This document shows positions 60,805 through 64,000 of a stretch of 64,000 bases of DNA, in pieces. Below the pieces are notes generated by a model that worked only from the letters and a program-made list of their open reading frames with translations, was not told the origin of the DNA and did not search any database. How positions within the stretch are numbered: position 1 is the stretch's first letter; each line of letters starts with the position of its first letter. Both the position numbers and the translations under genes were made by a program. Location of the stretch: NCBI GenBank assembly GCA_900468065.1, contig UBTA01000061.1:1-64000 (forward strand), in the 5' to 3' direction. This DNA is from Hyphomicrobiales bacterium. Lineage in GTDB: Bacteria; Pseudomonadota; Alphaproteobacteria; Rhizobiales; Rhizobiaceae.

Positions 60805-61805
60805 TGGACGCGACACTCGCTCTGCCGTTGCTCATCGCGCTGATCGGCGTCGCGCTGTTCTTCGATTTTCTCAACGGTCTGCACGACGCCGCCAATTCGA
60901 TCGCCACGATCGTCTCGACGCGCGTTCTGCGGCCGCAATATGCCGTCATGTGGGCGGCATTCTTCAATTTCATCGCCTTCCTGTTTTTCGGCCTTCACGT
61001 TGCCGAAACGCTGGGAACCGGCATCATCGACCCGTCCATCGTCACGCCACAGGTGATCTTCGCCGCTTTGATGGGGGCGATCATCTGGAATATCGTCACC
61101 TGGATTTTCGGCATCCCGTCGAGCTCGTCGCATGCGCTGGTCGGCGGTCTGGTCGGGGCGGGGCTTGCCAAGACCGGCGGCGATGCGATTGTTCTCTCCG
61201 GCCTCCTGAAAACCGTGGCTGCCATTTTCATGTCGCCGATGATCGGTTTCATGCTGGCGCTGCTGCTTGTCCTCATCGTTTCCTGGGTCTGCCTTCGCCG
61301 GACGCCGTTTGCTGTCGACCGCAGCTTTCGCGGCCTGCAGTTCATTTCGGCCTCGCTTTATTCGCTTGGTCATGGCGGAAACGACGCGCAGAAGACCATG
61401 GGCATTATCGCCGTGCTGCTGTTCAGCCAGGGCTATCTCGGCGACAAGTTCTACGTGCCGTTCTGGGTGGTCATCACCTGCCAGTCGGCCATGGCGCTCG
61501 GCACGCTGTTCGGCGGCTGGCGTATCGTCCACACGATGGGCTCGAAGATCACCAAGCTCAATCCGATGCAAGGTTTCTGCGCGGAAACCGGCGGCGCCAT
61601 CACGCTGTTTGCCGCAACATGGCTGGGGATACCTGTCTCGACCACACACACCATCACTGGCGCCATTATCGGCGTTGGAGCGGCACGGCGTGTCTCGGCG
61701 GTGCGCTGGGGGCTTGCGGGCAATATTCTGATTGCCTGGATCGTCACCCTGCCGGCGGCAGCGCTGATTTCCGCGCTGTTCTACTTCCTGGTCGGCCTGC
61801 TTTAA
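60804..61805 (+). CDS. pit: Low-affinity inorganic phosphate transporter PiT
   Basis: The 333-residue, about ten-span PiT/SLC20 symporter imports metal-phosphate with protons. Both duplicated signatures are visible: FLNGLHDAANSIATIVSTRVL (about 23-43) and SLGHGGNDAQKTMGIIAVL (about 190-208). Overlaps the upstream PhoU-like gene by one base (TGATG), so the two are coupled. In rhizobia PiT serves phosphate-rich growth and is shut off by PhoB when phosphate is scarce. Convergent with the GGDEF-EAL gene, 43 nt apart. Confidence 0.95.
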   Translation: MDATLALPLLIALIGVALFFDFLNGLHDAANSIATIVSTRVLRPQYAVMWAAFFNFIAFLFFGLHVAETLGTGIIDPSIVTPQVIFAALMGAIIWNIVTWIFGIPSSSSHALVGGLVGAGLAKTGGDAIVLSGLLKTVAAIFMSPMIGFMLALLLVLIVSWVCLRRTPFAVDRSFRGLQFISASLYSLGHGGNDAQKTMGIIAVLLFSQGYLGDKFYVPFWVVITCQSAMALGTLFGGWRIVHTMGSKITKLNPMQGFCAETGGAITLFAATWLGIPVSTTHTITGAIIGVGAARRVSAVRWGLAGNILIAWIVTLPAAALISALFYFLVGLL

Positions 61806-61848
61806 AATCCGAAGCGCGGCTAACGAATCCAGAAGATCGTGCCACGCT

Positions 61849-64000
61849 TCAGTGCATCCTCATGGTGATTTGACCGGTGAAGCCTTTGGCCAGGAGCACG
61901 GCGGTCTGCTCCGGCGGAAGCGCCTTGCCGTAGCGATAACCTTGACCGGCCTTGCATCCAAGCAGACGCAAACTTAGCTCCTGTTCCTCGGTCTCGATGC
62001 CTTCGGCGATCGTTTCCAATCCAAGTTCGTCGCTCATCATCAACATGGCCCTGGTGATGGCCGCATCATGTGGGTTTTCTGTCATCTCGCTGATGAATGA
62101 CCGGTCGATCTTAAGCGTCGTCAGCGGAAACCGTTGCAGCGAACTCAGGGAGGCAAAGCCTGTGCCGAAATCGTCGAAGGCAATGCCGACGCCGAGATCG
62201 CGCAGATGGTGCACGGCTGCAAAAGCGTTGTCGTCGTTGAGGAGCGCGATCGTCTCCGTTACCTCAAGGCCAAGGGCGGACGGCGGAAGTCTGTGTTCAG
62301 CCAGCGCGTCTGTGACATGCTGAACGAGGGTGGCGGCACGATACTGGGCTGCGAAAAGATTGACGCTGACCTTGATGGGCGGCAGGCCGCTTGCCCGCCA
62401 TTCCGCCGCCTGACGGCAGGCTTCGCGCAAAACCCACCAGCCGACCGGCAGAGCAAGCGAACTTGATTCCACTGCGGGCAGAAAATCGCTGGGATAGAGC
62501 AGGCCGTGCTGCGGATGCTGCCAGCGGATCAGCGCTTCCACACCTAGGATATGCCCGTCTTCCAGGGAAACCTGCGGCTGATAGTACAACACCAGTTCAT
62601 TGTTCTTCAGCGCGCGCAGGAGTTCGTCCTGGGTAGCCCGCCGGGCGAGCGAATCGCTGCGCATCTCAGGCTCGAACATCAGCATGGTGCCACCACCGGC
62701 CTGCTTTGCCCGGTAGAGTGCGAAATCGGCGCTGGCAAGCAGTTCCTCGGCATCAGTGCCATGCTGCGGCGCAAGCGCAATGCCAATGGTGGCCGCGAGC
62801 TGGAAAACGTTGCCGCCCACATCAAACGGTGCTTCGAAGGCCGAGAGAGCTGCTTCGATCGCGCCCATCGCCTCATCAGCATGCCTGTGACCGGGCAACA
62901 GGATCGCAAATTCGTCACCGCCGAAACGCGCCACGGTGACATCTGCGGCAAGAACCGATGGCAGCCTCACCGCCACAGCCTGCAGCAAGGCATCTCCGAC
63001 GGCATGGCCGAGGCTGTCATTGACATCCTTGAAGCCATCGAGATCGAGCAGGGCTACCGTTGCCGCCCGGTTTTCGGAAAGTGCCTCCTGCAGCAGGTTT
63101 TCAAACTGGTGCCGGTTGCTTAAGCCCGTCAGCGTATCCTGATTGGCCATCCGGAGCAGGCGTGCATCGCGCTCGCGCCGATCGGTGATATCGCGGATCA
63201 CCGCCCCCATGCCGACCCCGCGCTCGTCATTCCAGAGCGACAGCGAAATTTCGATCGGCACCTCGGTCTGGTCGCGTTTGCGGGCGACCACCTCGACGGT
63301 TTTGCCGATCAGTTTTGTCGTGCCCCCGGCCAGAACCCGTGCAAGGCCAGCATGATGCGCACCGCGAAACCGGTCAGGAATGATGATGTCGATCAACTGG
63401 CCGATCATCTCGTCCTGATGATAGCCGAACAGGTTCAGCGCCGCACGATTGACGAATTCGATACGCCCCGTCGCATCGATGGCAAAGAAGGCCAGCTCCG
63501 TTGCCCCGGAAAAATTCATCACTGTCGAGCGGATGATCTCCGTCCGGCGCAGCCGCATCTGTTCCATGACCAGCGTGCCAAGAAGTTCGAGCGTCGCCCG
63601 TTGCCGTTCTCCGAAATCGCGGCGCGGCACCGTATCTGCAATGCACAATGCACCGATACGAAAGCCTTCGGCGGTTGTCAGAGGAGTACCCGCATAGAAA
63701 CGAAGGAAGGGCGCTCCCGTAACCAGAGGGTTACCGGCAAAGCGGGAATCTGCCAGCATATCATCGATAACGAGGACCTGGCCGCTCCCGATCGTATGGG
63801 TGCAGACGGATATGGAACGGGCAATGTCGGGGACATTGATCCCGTGCATCGCCTTGAAGTGTTGCATATCCTTTTCAACCAGCGTGATGAAGGCCATCGG
63901 CGCATCGAAAAGCTGGGCGGCAAGGTGTGCGATCGTGTCGAACCGCGGTTCCGGTGCCGTCCCGGCGATCCACAAGTTCGACAGCGCCTCCAAGCGGTGG
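61849..64000 (-). CDS. GAF-PAS-GGDEF-EAL cyclic-di-GMP protein, 5' end outside window
   Basis: The open frame continues to the window edge: codons before the internal TTG at 63993 read HR, and HRLEAL fits the usual start of the GAF domain (RLEAL...PEPRFD), so the true start lies outside. Order: GAF (PEPRFDTIAHLAAQLFDAP to FGERQR), PAS (NFSGATELAFFAIDATGRIEFVNRAALNLFGY), GGDEF with intact GGDEF, EAL with VEALIRW, VSVNLFAAQY, VTETIAL, FDDFGTGFASL, KIDRSF and EGIETEEQ. Both catalytic domains look complete, so it may be bifunctional under control of the GAF/PAS sensors. Confidence 0.92.
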   Translation of the reverse strand, partial: HRLEALSNLWIAGTAPEPRFDTIAHLAAQLFDAPMAFITLVEKDMQHFKAMHGINVPDIARSISVCTHTIGSGQVLVIDDMLADSRFAGNPLVTGAPFLRFYAGTPLTTAEGFRIGALCIADTVPRRDFGERQRATLELLGTLVMEQMRLRRTEIIRSTVMNFSGATELAFFAIDATGRIEFVNRAALNLFGYHQDEMIGQLIDIIIPDRFRGAHHAGLARVLAGGTTKLIGKTVEVVARKRDQTEVPIEISLSLWNDERGVGMGAVIRDITDRRERDARLLRMANQDTLTGLSNRHQFENLLQEALSENRAATVALLDLDGFKDVNDSLGHAVGDALLQAVAVRLPSVLAADVTVARFGGDEFAILLPGHRHADEAMGAIEAALSAFEAPFDVGGNVFQLAATIGIALAPQHGTDAEELLASADFALYRAKQAGGGTMLMFEPEMRSDSLARRATQDELLRALKNNELVLYYQPQVSLEDGHILGVEALIRWQHPQHGLLYPSDFLPAVESSSLALPVGWWVLREACRQAAEWRASGLPPIKVSVNLFAAQYRAATLVQHVTDALAEHRLPPSALGLEVTETIALLNDDNAFAAVHHLRDLGVGIAFDDFGTGFASLSSLQRFPLTTLKIDRSFISEMTENPHDAAITRAMLMMSDELGLETIAEGIETEEQELSLRLLGCKAGQGYRYGKALPPEQTAVLLAKGFTGQITMRMH

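Overview
The window is a contiguous stretch of an alphaproteobacterial chromosome, most likely from a member of the Rhizobiaceae (Rhizobium/Agrobacterium/Sinorhizobium group). The evidence is the high GC content, rnpB directly upstream of mraZ, the complete division and cell wall (dcw) cluster with a long-linker FtsZ, the betaine-lipid pair btaAB, a pyrophosphate-dependent phosphofructokinase, and an orfA-pit type phosphate transport operon. No prophage, insertion sequence, CRISPR array or tRNA gene was seen. The sequence looks like ordinary core chromosome, and most of the novelty lies in regulatory DNA and a few unusual proteins.

Layout. Positions 1-8 kb hold a truncated FAD-dependent oxidoreductase, an L,D-transpeptidase, an aldose-epimerase-like protein, a small DUF442 protein, and a minus-strand operon of alpha/beta hydrolase, EamA permease and ThDP enzyme. 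Positions 8-13 kb hold an RNase T2-fold protein with an altered active site, ettA, and an ArsR-methyltransferase regulator followed by metF, with a near-perfect palindrome at the start of the regulator. An unlisted 25-residue membrane micro-ORF follows. Positions 13-31 kb mix transporters, peptidoglycan hydrolases (MltB-type, GH25, two SLT proteins, an amidase), btaBA, a GGDEF-EAL protein, a beta-lactamase-fold hydrolase, pfp, a TerB-DnaJ protein and a second FAD oxidoreductase. rnpB lies at 31.06-31.46 kb.

Positions 31.7-60 kb are the dcw region, in the order mraZ-rsmH-ftsL-ftsI-murE-murF-mraY-murD-ftsW-murG-murC-murB. A reverse-strand MFS gene and aqpZ interrupt it, and it resumes with ddlB-ftsQ-ftsA-ftsZ-lpxC-bamD-recN-ligA. 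Together these genes make lipid II, flip or polymerise it at the septum, build the Z-ring, start lipid A synthesis and assemble the outer membrane. The last 4 kb hold a PhoU-like protein with a PiT phosphate transporter, then a GAF-PAS-GGDEF-EAL protein cut by the window edge.

The most useful regulatory observations are a four-repeat, 10-bp-period MraZ-type box overlapping a promoter before mraZ, a three-heptad PHO box in reverse orientation just before the pit operon, a palindromic operator at the arsR-type gene/metF operon, and a CtrA-like site abutting a perfect -10 hexamer before ddlB-ftsQAZ.
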